NCBI GenBank assembly: GCA_016789865.1
Contig: JAEUPC010000207.1
Coordinates: 1 to 36,588, forward strand
Source: Rubrivivax sp.
Lineage (GTDB): Bacteria > Pseudomonadota > Gammaproteobacteria > Burkholderiales > Burkholderiaceae_C
Direction of reading: 5' to 3'
DNA: 36,588 bases
This document shows, in pieces, positions 7,218 through 15,787 of this stretch. Position numbers and translations under genes: made by a program. Each line of letters begins with the position of its first letter. Within the stretch, counting starts at the first letter, position 1. Below the pieces are notes generated by a model. The model was not told the DNA's origin and ran no database searches. It saw only the letters and a list, made by a program, of their open reading frames with translations.

Positions 7218-8267
7218 TCAGATCAGCGTCGAGCTTCGCGCGGTGTCGGCGTAGGCCACACGCGCCACCTCGCGTTCACCCATCAGCTTGAGCAGTGCGG
7301 TCTGCTCCAGGGGCTTGCGCAGGCAGGCGTCGGCGGCGGGCAGGGCGCGCTCCAGCAGCGCGGCCAGCGCGTTGGGGTCGGCCAGCAGCACCACGGTGGT
7401 GGCCGGCCGGTCGGCGGCGGGCGACGGGATCTGCTTGGCCAGGCGGCAAACCAGAAGCGCGTCGAGCCCGGGCAGCGCCGGGTCGACGAACACGTAGTCA
7501 TGGAAGCGCGTGGTCAGCAGCCGCATCGCGTCGTCGGCCTGGCCGGCCAGATGGATCTGGAATCCGAAGCGTTGCAGCTGCGTGGCCACCATCCTGAGTG
7601 TGGCGGCGTCGTTGTCGACGACGAGGATGTGCTCCATCGGCAACCTCGCGGTGCGCGCGTGCCGGCGGTCGAGGTCGGGCCGTTCGAGCGCAGCGCTCGT
7701 GCCGCGGCGCGCGGCGGCGGCCCCTTCGGCGGCCAGCGCGCGGGCGTCGATGTGCGCCGGCAGCGTGGCGGTGCGGAAGGCCAGTTCGTCCAGCACGCGT
7801 TGCACCTGGTCGGCACCGCGGACGGGGCGTGCCACCGGGGCGGGCGTGGGCCGCGGCAGTGCGGGCACAGGCGCGCGCGAGCTTGTCGCCACGCCGGCCG
7901 GGGGCGGCGCCTGCACCTCGTCGGCCGAGGTGGCCAGCCGCGCAGTGGTGCGCGGGCGGGCGCCGACCACGGTGTCCAGCGCGCGCATCACCAGCAGCAG
8001 GTTGATCGGCCGCGGCAACTGCAGCGCTGCGCCGTTGTGCACGGTCTGGCCCAGCAGCACGCTGCGTGGCAGCAGGCCGGCATCGACCAGCAGCGCCATC
8101 GCCTGGAGGTCGTCGGCATCGGCCACCGCGCAGTCGGCGTTGAGCAGGTCGCCGGTCAGTTCGTAGCCCGGCCCGGGCTCCCGGCCCAATGCAAAGAAGG
8201 CGGCGAACGAGCGCCGCTCGAAGGCGTTGAAGCCCAGCAGGGCCAGCAAGGCAGGGGGGGCGGACAT
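7218..8267 (-). CDS. Response-regulator-like protein with two receiver-type domains
   Basis: 349 residues. The C-terminal domain (about 211-335) is a receiver: acidic pair in VVDND (218/220), phospho-acceptor Asp in VFVDPALPG (262) and Lys in LRKPLE (318). The usual Thr/Ser at the end of strand 4 is replaced (VVLLAD). The N-terminal domain (about 5-100) keeps a receiver-like plan (CAVADADD, RSVLLGQT, LPRPINLLLVMRAL with Arg-Pro where Lys-Pro is usual) but lacks a full acidic pocket, so it looks like a pseudo-receiver. A Pro/Ala-rich linker joins them. No output domain, so it probably acts by protein contact. It lies 278 bp downstream of the transglutaminase gene on the same strand, separated by tandem repeats. 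Partner kinase unknown. Confidence 0.7.
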   Translation of the reverse strand: MSAPPALLALLGFNAFERRSFAAFFALGREPGPGYELTGDLLNADCAVADADDLQAMALLVDAGLLPRSVLLGQTVHNGAALQLPRPINLLLVMRALDTVVGARPRTTARLATSADEVQAPPPAGVATSSRAPVPALPRPTPAPVARPVRGADQVQRVLDELAFRTATLPAHIDARALAAEGAAAARRGTSAALERPDLDRRHARTARLPMEHILVVDNDAATLRMVATQLQRFGFQIHLAGQADDAMRLLTTRFHDYVFVDPALPGLDALLVCRLAKQIPSPAADRPATTVVLLADPNALAALLERALPAADACLRKPLEQTALLKLMGEREVARVAYADTARSSTLI

Positions 8268-8453
8268 GGGGTCGCGTGCTTCTTGGCCTTCGGCAAGGGC
8301 GCAACCGTTGCCCGGCGCGTTCGGCTCGACGGGGTATCGGCGCTGCCGACGCACGCCTGAAGCCGGGCCTGGGCCGGTGGCACGCCGTGCCGTCGTGGCC
8401 GTGCCAAAGCGCACGTGGGGCGCGGGCGCGTTGCGGCCATCACGCCTGCCGCC

Positions 8454-8525
8454 GGCAATCGCCCCGCGGCCCGCAATCGCCCTGCGGTCGGCAATCGCCC
8501 CGCGGCCGGCAATACCCCGCGCCCG
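8454..8525. repeat. 18-bp tandem repeat, about 3.5 to 4 copies
   Basis: Units at 8454-8471, 8472-8489, 8490-8507 and a degenerate one at 8508-8525, with consensus ggcaatcgccccgcggcc. Units 1 and 3 are identical and unit 2 differs at three positions. The array lies in the 278-bp gap (8268-8545) between the transglutaminase stop and the receiver protein start. The rest of that gap shows no gene or obvious promoter. Confidence 0.9.
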
Positions 8526-8545
8526 CTTGCCTCGGCAGCGCAGTC

Positions 8546-10738
8546 TCAGGGGGAAGTTGCGGCGGAGCCGGCGGCGGCCCGGCGTGCCGCCGCGCGGAAC
8601 TGCGGCCACCAGCGCCGCGCCAGTTCGCGCGCCGCGGCCTGCTCGGCATAGCGCAGGCGGTCCAGCGCCTCCAACTGCGCGGCCACCGCCTCGCCCGCGG
8701 TGCCCAGGCGCTCGCGCACACGTTGGGCGCGGGTGCGTGGCGGCTCGTGCGGCTGCACCGCCACGCCCAGCGCCGCCAGGCGCTGCTGCACTTGCCGGGT
8801 CAGCCGCATCCAGGGGTCCTGCCGGTGGCGGTCGTACCAGGCCCAGGCGGCACCGGCCAGTGTCAGCGCGCACAGCGTGCCGACCAGCAGCGTGGCCAGG
8901 TCCTGCCAGCTCGGTGCCGTGAAGCCCAGCGCCCGCATGAAGTCGAACTGCTGCGCGCGCGAGTAGCTCAGCACCCACAGGTTCCAGCGGTAGTTCACCA
9001 CCTCCCAGGCGTTGCGCAGCCGTTGCGCGAGCGCCGGGTCCAGTGTGCGCAGCGCGCCGGCCACCAGGCCCGGCGCAGGGGTCAGGCTGCGGCCGGCCTG
9101 CACGCGCTCTGGCGACACCGCTGCCGTGGGGTCCACACGCACCCAGCCGCGGCCGGCCTGCCAGTACTCGGCCCAGGCATGCGCGTTGCGTTGGCGCACC
9201 ACCCACCAGCCATCCTGCGGCTCGAGGTCGACGCCCTGGTAGCCCGTGACGATGCGCGCAGGCACGTCCAGCGCCCGCATCACCACCACATAGGCGGCGG
9301 CAAAGTGCTCGCAGAAGCCGAGCCGGCGGTCGAACCAGAACTGGTCGATGGCGTCGCCCTCGTAGCTGCCCGGCTCCAGCGTGTAGGTGAAGCCGGCGGT
9401 GCGGATGTGCTGCAGCACGGCCTGCGTGAGCGCGGTGGCGTCGACGCGCTGCAGCTCGGGCCGCTCGCGCAGCTCGGCCGCCCAGCGGCGCGTGCGCGGG
9501 TGGGCGGCGGCGGGCAGGTGCATGAAGTCGCGCAGCCCGTTGATCGGCTCCAGCGGCCCGTGCCCGAAGTCCAGGTAGGCGGTGGCCTGCAGCCGCAGCC
9601 GCTCGGTGATCGGCCGGTCGGCCTGCCACTGCAGATCGGGCCTGAGGCCGAACAGCCAGCCGTCGGCGCGCGGTGCGTAGCCGCCGCGCTCGGGCGTCGC
9701 CTCCAGGAGCGGCACCACCGGCAGCCGGCCCGGCTCCAGCGTCATCTCGTAGGGCAGCGGCTCGCCGCGGGTCACCAGTTCGGCGCGTGTGCGCTGCAGC
9801 GGGGCCACGGTGGGAACCAGGCGTGTCCATTCGCGCCCGTCGGTGGTGGCCAGCACCGGGCCGCGGAAGTACAGCTGCCGCGCCGGCGGCGGCACGCCGT
9901 CGAAGCGGATGCGAAATGCCACCGTGTCGTCGTTGGCCACCTCGGCCACGCCGCCCAGGCGCAGCGTGCCCGACAACCCCGTCTTGCCCGCCGCGTCCTG
10001 CGGCAACCCCCACAGCGGCCCGATGCGCGGGAACAGCACGAACAGCAGCGCCATCAGCGGCAGGCCGAGCACCGTGGCGCGCGCGGCCACTGCCGCCGCC
10101 CGGGCCAGGCTCGGCCGCCCCACGGGCATGTGCGCCAGCACCAACGCGGCCAGCAACGCCCACAGCGCCAGCAGCATCCACAGGCCGGTGAACAGCGACT
10201 GCGAGTACAGGAACTGTGTCAGCACGAGGAAGAAGCCGAGGAAGAACACCACCAGTGCGTCGCGCCGCGCGCGCAGCTCCAGCGTCTTCAGCGCCAGCAG
10301 GGCCACCAGGAGCGTCACGCCGGCCTCGCGGCCGAGCAACGTTCGTTCGGTCCAGAACGTCAGGCCGGCGGTCAGCAGCAGCAGGCCCCACATCACCCAG
10401 CGCCCGGGCATCGCGGCACCGCTGAGCGCCAGCCTCGCGCGCCAGACCAGCACGCCGGCGACCAGCACGCCGCACCACGGCGCCAGGTGGTCCACGTGCG
10501 GCGCCACCGTGAAGGCGATGATCGCCAGCACGACCAGCGTGTCGCGGGTCTCGCGCGGCAGGTTGCGCAGGCTGGTGGGCAGCCCACCGCGCCGATCGAA
10601 TGCCGGTGCAGAAGTCAGCGCGGAACCCGCCCCGGAACCCGCCCCGGAAGCCGGCGCGACCCGCGCGGCAGATGCCCGCACCGGCGGCACGTTCTCGCCC
10701 CGGGTTGCGGGCTGTGGCGCGGGAGGGCTGTGGCGCAT
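8546..10738 (-). CDS. tgpA: Membrane transglutaminase-like protein, TgpA type
   Basis: 730 residues. A Pro/Ala/Gly-rich cytosolic start (1-60) is followed by five or six membrane helices (about 68-240). Next comes a periplasmic transglutaminase core with catalytic Cys476 (GFCEHFAAAY), His520 (NAHAWAEYW) and Asp536 (WVRVDPTAA), then a further helix near residue 610 and a cytosolic tail. This is the TgpA layout; Pseudomonas TgpA is essential and tied to envelope maintenance, but its substrate is unknown. Start codon shares one base with the DUF58 stop (TGATG), so translation is coupled. Third gene of the moxR operon. The short repeat SGAGSGAGS near residue 31 comes from a small 12-bp tandem duplication in the DNA. 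Confidence 0.88.
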   Translation of the reverse strand: MRHSPPAPQPATRGENVPPVRASAARVAPASGAGSGAGSALTSAPAFDRRGGLPTSLRNLPRETRDTLVVLAIIAFTVAPHVDHLAPWCGVLVAGVLVWRARLALSGAAMPGRWVMWGLLLLTAGLTFWTERTLLGREAGVTLLVALLALKTLELRARRDALVVFFLGFFLVLTQFLYSQSLFTGLWMLLALWALLAALVLAHMPVGRPSLARAAAVAARATVLGLPLMALLFVLFPRIGPLWGLPQDAAGKTGLSGTLRLGGVAEVANDDTVAFRIRFDGVPPPARQLYFRGPVLATTDGREWTRLVPTVAPLQRTRAELVTRGEPLPYEMTLEPGRLPVVPLLEATPERGGYAPRADGWLFGLRPDLQWQADRPITERLRLQATAYLDFGHGPLEPINGLRDFMHLPAAAHPRTRRWAAELRERPELQRVDATALTQAVLQHIRTAGFTYTLEPGSYEGDAIDQFWFDRRLGFCEHFAAAYVVVMRALDVPARIVTGYQGVDLEPQDGWWVVRQRNAHAWAEYWQAGRGWVRVDPTAAVSPERVQAGRSLTPAPGLVAGALRTLDPALAQRLRNAWEVVNYRWNLWVLSYSRAQQFDFMRALGFTAPSWQDLATLLVGTLCALTLAGAAWAWYDRHRQDPWMRLTRQVQQRLAALGVAVQPHEPPRTRAQRVRERLGTAGEAVAAQLEALDRLRYAEQAAARELARRWWPQFRAAARRAAAGSAATSP

Positions 10739-11753
10739 CACGTCACACAGGTGGCCAGCATGTCCAGCGCGGCCAAGCGCTGCGCTGCGCCGGCAGCCGG
10801 TGCCATCTCGCGACCCGGCAGCCGCAGGCCGAAGGGCAGCTGCGCGCGCTCGGCGGCCAGCACCCACGCCGCCAGCCGCGACAGCCGCGGCTCGGTGCCT
10901 GCCATCGCCGTGGCGGCCCAGTCGAGCCACACCTCGCCGCGGCCGGCGCCGGCGGTGTCGCGGCTGACCAGCTCGTTGCTGCGCGCCACCTTCTTCCACA
11001 CCACCTGGCGCATCGTGTCGCCGCGCTGCCACGGGCGCACGCCGTCAAACTCGCCGCCGGCGTGGCGCGGCCGGCCGGCTTCGTCTCCGGGTTGGCCGGT
11101 GCTGGTGGGCAGCGCCGGCGCATCGGCCTCCGGCCGCGGCCAGGCCAGCACACGCGCGGCCGGGCGCCACACGGTCCAGGCGCGGAACAGGCCGAACGGG
11201 AACACGGTCTGCACCACCAGCGTGGGCACGGCATGCCAGCCGCGCGCCGGCGGCACGAGTGCGAGGTGGATGGTCTGCTGGCCGCCGGCGGGCACGTCGC
11301 ACCACGCCAGCGCGCCGCTGCCGGCCAGCGCCGCATTCTCGAAGCGCAGGGCCAGCCCGTGCCGCTGGCCGCCGGGGTTGGTGACCACCACCTCCAGCTG
11401 CGCCGGCTCGCCGGCGAACACGCTGGCCACCGGCTTCAGGTGCAACGTCAGCCCGCGCAGCGTGGCGTGCGTCATGTGCATCGAGACCACGCCGGCGCCG
11501 GCCAGCGCAAAGGTGAGGGCGTGGCCGAGGTTGAGCTGGTAGTTGATGGCCGCCAGCAGCATGACGACCAGCGTGAGCGCAAACACGAAGCCTGCGCGCG
11601 TGGGCAGGATGTAGATGTTGCGCTGGCCGAGCACCCAGGTATCGGAAAGCGGCAGCCGGGCCTGCCACCAGCGGCGGAACTGCTGGCGCGGCGACAGCCG
11701 CACGAGCATCGAATGGAGCCCGGCGTGCTGCGGCAGCGGCGCGGTCGGGGCGT

Positions 11754-11757
<4 letters not shown>
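10738..11757 (-). CDS. DUF58 domain protein
   Basis: 339 residues. It has two hydrophobic helices (about 50-95) and a beta-rich middle. The DUF58 signature GVRPWQRGDTMRQVVWKKVARS is near residue 240, followed by a von Willebrand A-like region. DUF58 proteins are regular partners of MoxR ATPases and are thought to present client proteins to them at the membrane. It starts with GTG overlapping the moxR stop by 4 bp (GTGA), and its own stop overlaps the transglutaminase start by 1 bp. It is the middle member of a coupled three-gene operon. Client unknown. Confidence 0.9.
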
Positions 11758-12773
<1,016 letters not shown>

Positions 12774-12822
12774 CGCCCCACCATACCCGAAAAGCCCGTC
12801 TCGGAAATCTCGGCATCCGTCC

Positions 12823-13773
12823 ATGAACACCCTCTTCTTCACCCATTCGGCCTGCCGGCAGCACGACATGGGCGAGGGGCACCCCGAGTGCCCGGCAAGG
12901 CTGGACGCGATCCACGACCACCTGCGGGCCACCGGGCTGGACCTGGCGCTCGAATTCCGCGACGCGCCGCAGGCCAGCGCCGAGCAGCTCGGCCGCGCCC
13001 ATGCCGCCGGCTACGTGGCCGGCCTCACCGACGTGCTGCAGCAGGTGCAGATCGGCGGCGAGCCGCGCCACCTCGACCCCGACACGGTGGCCTGCCCGCA
13101 GACGCTGGCCGCGGCGCTGCGGGCGGCCGGGGCGGCGGTGGCCGCCACCGACGCAGTGATCCAGGGTGCGGCGGCGCGCCAGTCGGTGCGCGCCTTCTGC
13201 GCCGTGCGGCCCCCCGGCCACCACGCCACGCGCGACGAGGCGATGGGCTTTTGCTTCTTCAACAACGTCGCCGTGGCCGCGCGCCACGCGCTGGACGTGC
13301 ACGGCCTGGAACGTGTGGCGATCGTCGACTTCGACGTGCACCACGGCAACGGCACCGAAGACATCATCGCCGGCGACGACCGCGTGCTGATGGTCAGCTT
13401 CTTCCAGCACCCGCTGTACCCCTACAGCGGCGCGGTGCCCAAGGGCACCAACATGATCAACCTGCCGCTGCCGCCGTACACCCGCGGCCCGGCCATGCGC
13501 GAGGCGGTGCAGCGCCAATGGCTGCCCGCGCTGGAGGAGTTTCGCCCGCAGATGATCTTCATCTCGGCCGGCTTCGACGCGCACCGCGAAGACGACCTCG
13601 GCCAGATGGGGCTGGTGGAGGCCGACTACGAGTGGATCACGCGGCAGTTGGTCGAGTTGGCCAACCGGTACGCGCAGGGGCGCATCGTTTCCTGCCTGGA
13701 AGGCGGCTACAACCTCGGCGCGCTGGCGCGCAGCGTGGCCGCGCACCTGCGCGTGCTCGCCGATCTGGCCTGA
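12823..13773 (+). CDS. Histone-deacetylase-like amidohydrolase (class II HDAC family)
   Basis: 316 residues. Zinc-dependent deacetylase with the catalytic His pair in RPPGHHA (133/134). Zinc ligands are Asp171 and His173 in DFDVHHGNG and Asp252 in AGFDAHRED; the catalytic Tyr is in LEGGYN. Bacterial members remove acetyl groups from polyamines, acetoin-type compounds or proteins; nothing in the sequence fixes the substrate. ATG at 12823 begins MNTLFFTHSAC, the expected family start, so the in-frame stretch before it is not used. It diverges from moxR and is followed after 12 bp by an MscS channel, suggesting co-transcription. Confidence 0.9.
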   Translation: MNTLFFTHSACRQHDMGEGHPECPARLDAIHDHLRATGLDLALEFRDAPQASAEQLGRAHAAGYVAGLTDVLQQVQIGGEPRHLDPDTVACPQTLAAALRAAGAAVAATDAVIQGAAARQSVRAFCAVRPPGHHATRDEAMGFCFFNNVAVAARHALDVHGLERVAIVDFDVHHGNGTEDIIAGDDRVLMVSFFQHPLYPYSGAVPKGTNMINLPLPPYTRGPAMREAVQRQWLPALEEFRPQMIFISAGFDAHREDDLGQMGLVEADYEWITRQLVELANRYAQGRIVSCLEGGYNLGALARSVAAHLRVLADLA

Positions 13774-13785
13774 CCGCGCGCGTTC

Positions 13786-15051
13786 ATGACGCCGCGCGCG
13801 CTCACCGCCGAGGAGTTCTGGCGCCTGCTGCAGGCGCTGCAGCGGCCCACGGCGCTGATCGAGCTGGCAGTCTTCGTCGGCTGCCTGGCGCTGGCCTGGG
13901 CGCTGGTGCGCCTGCTGCGCGGCAGCCGGCCGCGGCCCGGATCGGTGTGGTTCGGTGAAGGCATCGTCGACGGCGTGCTGTTCCCGGTGCTGGCGCTGAG
14001 CGCGGCCTGGGTGGCGCGCTGGGCGCTGCTGAGCTACTGGCCGCACGTGCCGCCGGCGGTGTTCAAGCTGGTCGTGCCGGTCATGCTGTCGCTGGTGGGC
14101 ATCCGCCTCACGGTGCGGGTGCTGCACAAGAGCTTTCCGACCTCGGCGGTGATGCGCGTGGTCGAGCGCTGGGTGTCGTGGCTGGCGTGGATCGCCGTGG
14201 TGCTGTGGATCGCCGGCGTGCTGCCGCTGGTGCTGCAGGAGCTGGACGCCATCCACTGGAAGATCGGCGGCACGACGATCTCGCTGCGCAACATGCTCGA
14301 AGGCGCCATCGCCGCGGTGGTGGTGCTGGTGCTGGCGCTGTGGCTGAGCTCGGCGTTCGAGGCGCGGCTGCTGGCCGGTGCGCACGAGAACCTCTCGGTG
14401 CGCAAGATGGCGGCCAACGCGGTGCGCGCGTTGCTGCTCTTCCTCGGGCTGATGTTTGCGTTGTCGGCCGCCGGCATCGACCTCACGGCCCTGGGCGTGC
14501 TGGGCGGTGCCCTCGGCGTGGGCATCGGCTTCGGGCTGCAGAAGCTGGCGGCCAACTACGTCAGCGGTTTCGTCATCCTGGCCGAGCGCAGCATGCGCAT
14601 CGGCGACATGGTGAAGGTCGACAACTTCGAGGGCCGCATCACCGACATCACCACGCGCTACACCGTGATCCGCGCGCTCAACGGCCGCGAGAGCATCGTG
14701 CCCAACGAGATGATGATCACGCAGCGCGTGGAAAACAGCTCGCTGGCCGACCGCAAGGTGGCGATGACCACCACCGTGCAGGTCGCCTACGGCACCGACC
14801 TCCAGGCGCTGATGCCGCGCCTGGGCGAGGCGGCGGCGCAGGTCCCACGCGTCATCACCGACCCGCCGCCGGGAGTGCAGCTCACGGCCTTCGGCGCCGA
14901 TGGCCTGGACCTGACCGTGGCGTTCTGGATCGCCGACCCGGAGAACGGCCAGAACAACGTGCGCAGCGACGTGAACCTGGCCATCCTGCGCACGCTGAAC
15001 GAGACCGGCGTCGAGATTCCGTACCCGCAGCGCGTGATGCGGCAGGCGTAG
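13786..15051 (+). CDS. MscS-family mechanosensitive channel
   Basis: 421 residues with about five membrane helices. The last one (about 225-265) is the pore-lining Gly/Ala-rich helix of MscS (LGVLGGALGVGIGFGLQKLAANYVSG). It is followed by the beta domain (RIGDMVKVDNFEGRITDI...IRALNGRESIVPNEMMI) and the alpha/beta C-terminal domain. It would open under membrane tension during osmotic downshock. Larger than E. coli MscS (286) because of extra N-terminal helices, as in YbdG/YjeP-like relatives. It lies 12 bp after the HDAC-like gene and 19 bp before the small exported protein. Confidence 0.92.
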   Translation: MTPRALTAEEFWRLLQALQRPTALIELAVFVGCLALAWALVRLLRGSRPRPGSVWFGEGIVDGVLFPVLALSAAWVARWALLSYWPHVPPAVFKLVVPVMLSLVGIRLTVRVLHKSFPTSAVMRVVERWVSWLAWIAVVLWIAGVLPLVLQELDAIHWKIGGTTISLRNMLEGAIAAVVVLVLALWLSSAFEARLLAGAHENLSVRKMAANAVRALLLFLGLMFALSAAGIDLTALGVLGGALGVGIGFGLQKLAANYVSGFVILAERSMRIGDMVKVDNFEGRITDITTRYTVIRALNGRESIVPNEMMITQRVENSSLADRKVAMTTTVQVAYGTDLQALMPRLGEAAAQVPRVITDPPPGVQLTAFGADGLDLTVAFWIADPENGQNNVRSDVNLAILRTLNETGVEIPYPQRVMRQA

Positions 15052-15070
15052 CGGCAGGGCGGCGCGGGCC

Positions 15071-15574
15071 ATGAAACCCAACGAGCGTTGCCGCGCGCGG
15101 CGCGGGCTCTGGCCGCTTCAACTGGCCTGGATGCTGGCCGCCGTGCTGGTGGCCGCCCAGGCGCTGGGCCTGGCGCACCGCATGCTGCATGGCGCTGGCC
15201 CGGCCGGTGTGCACGCTGCGCTGGCGCACGCGCACGATGAGCAGTGTGAACCCGGCGAACAGGCCCGGCCGGATCAACCAGGCCAGGTTCCAGGCCAACC
15301 GGGTTTGCATGACCCTTGGTCCACCGATGCTGCGCAAGCGCGCGAGCCCTTCAGCGAGCACCTCCCGGGCAGCGAGCAATGCAGGCTGCTCGACCACGCG
15401 GCCCAGGCCGACGCGCTGGCGGCCGCGCTGCCGATGCCGGCGCTGGCGCCGGCGAACACGCAGGGCGCGCGGCCAGCGCTGCGGCCCCTGATGGGCGGCA
15501 GTGCGGCGGGGTACCACGCTCGCGGCCCACCGCCGGCTGCGCTGACCCAGCTGCAGCTTCCGCAGCGCGGCTGA
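15071..15574 (+). CDS. Small histidine-rich exported protein next to TonB receptor (DUF2946-like)
   Basis: 167 residues. N-terminal signal or anchor (about 13-35, LQLAWMLAAVLVAAQALG) is followed by a His cluster (HRMLHGAG..HAALAHAHDEQC, about 36-59). Later comes EQCRLLDHAAQADAL and a C-terminal ARGPPPAALTQLQLPQRG tail. Similar short His/Cys-containing exported proteins with an ARxPP end precede metal TonB receptors in related bacteria. That recollection (DUF2946-like) is moderate, and I did not verify it. Two Cys and several His could bind zinc or copper in the periplasm. It starts 19 bp after the MscS gene; the receptor begins 213 bp later. Confidence 0.7.
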   Translation: MKPNERCRARRGLWPLQLAWMLAAVLVAAQALGLAHRMLHGAGPAGVHAALAHAHDEQCEPGEQARPDQPGQVPGQPGLHDPWSTDAAQAREPFSEHLPGSEQCRLLDHAAQADALAAALPMPALAPANTQGARPALRPLMGGSAAGYHARGPPPAALTQLQLPQRG

Positions 15575-15728
15575 GGCGCCGCGCCGGCACTGACTCGCCC
15601 TGACTGGGCGATCCGCCGGCCCCCGCGCGTTCGCCTCGCATCCACCGGGCCGGCGCCTGTGCCGGGCTCGCGCCGCGCATGGCTGCGGCTCCTCACTCCC
15701 TCACCACGAGCACGCCCGCGCGCGCCTT

Positions 15729-15749
15729 CGCGCCGCCGCGGGCGGCGCG
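15729..15749. promoter_or_regulatory. GC-rich hairpin in leader of TonB receptor gene
   Basis: Perfect 9-bp stem (15729-15737 with 15741-15749) closing a 3-base loop, 38 bp before the receptor start. The 15575-15787 gap also holds a weaker hairpin at 15596-15610 (CGCCC/GGGCG). Neither is followed by a T run, so attenuation or mRNA structure is possible but unproven. No Zur-like AT-rich box was found in the gap. Confidence 0.45.
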
Positions 15750-15787
15750 CCCATCTCCATTCGTTCATTCGACAAGACGAGACAGAC

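Noticed and set aside
10615-10655. Short 12-bp tandem duplication inside tgpA
   Set aside because: It lies in a low-complexity coding leader and keeps the frame; it is ordinary slippage.
8276-11542. Open frame of 1088 codons on the plus strand across tgpA and DUF58
   Set aside because: It is antisense to two well-supported genes, has Arg/Gln/Ala/His-rich composition and no domain; long antisense frames are normal in GC-rich DNA.
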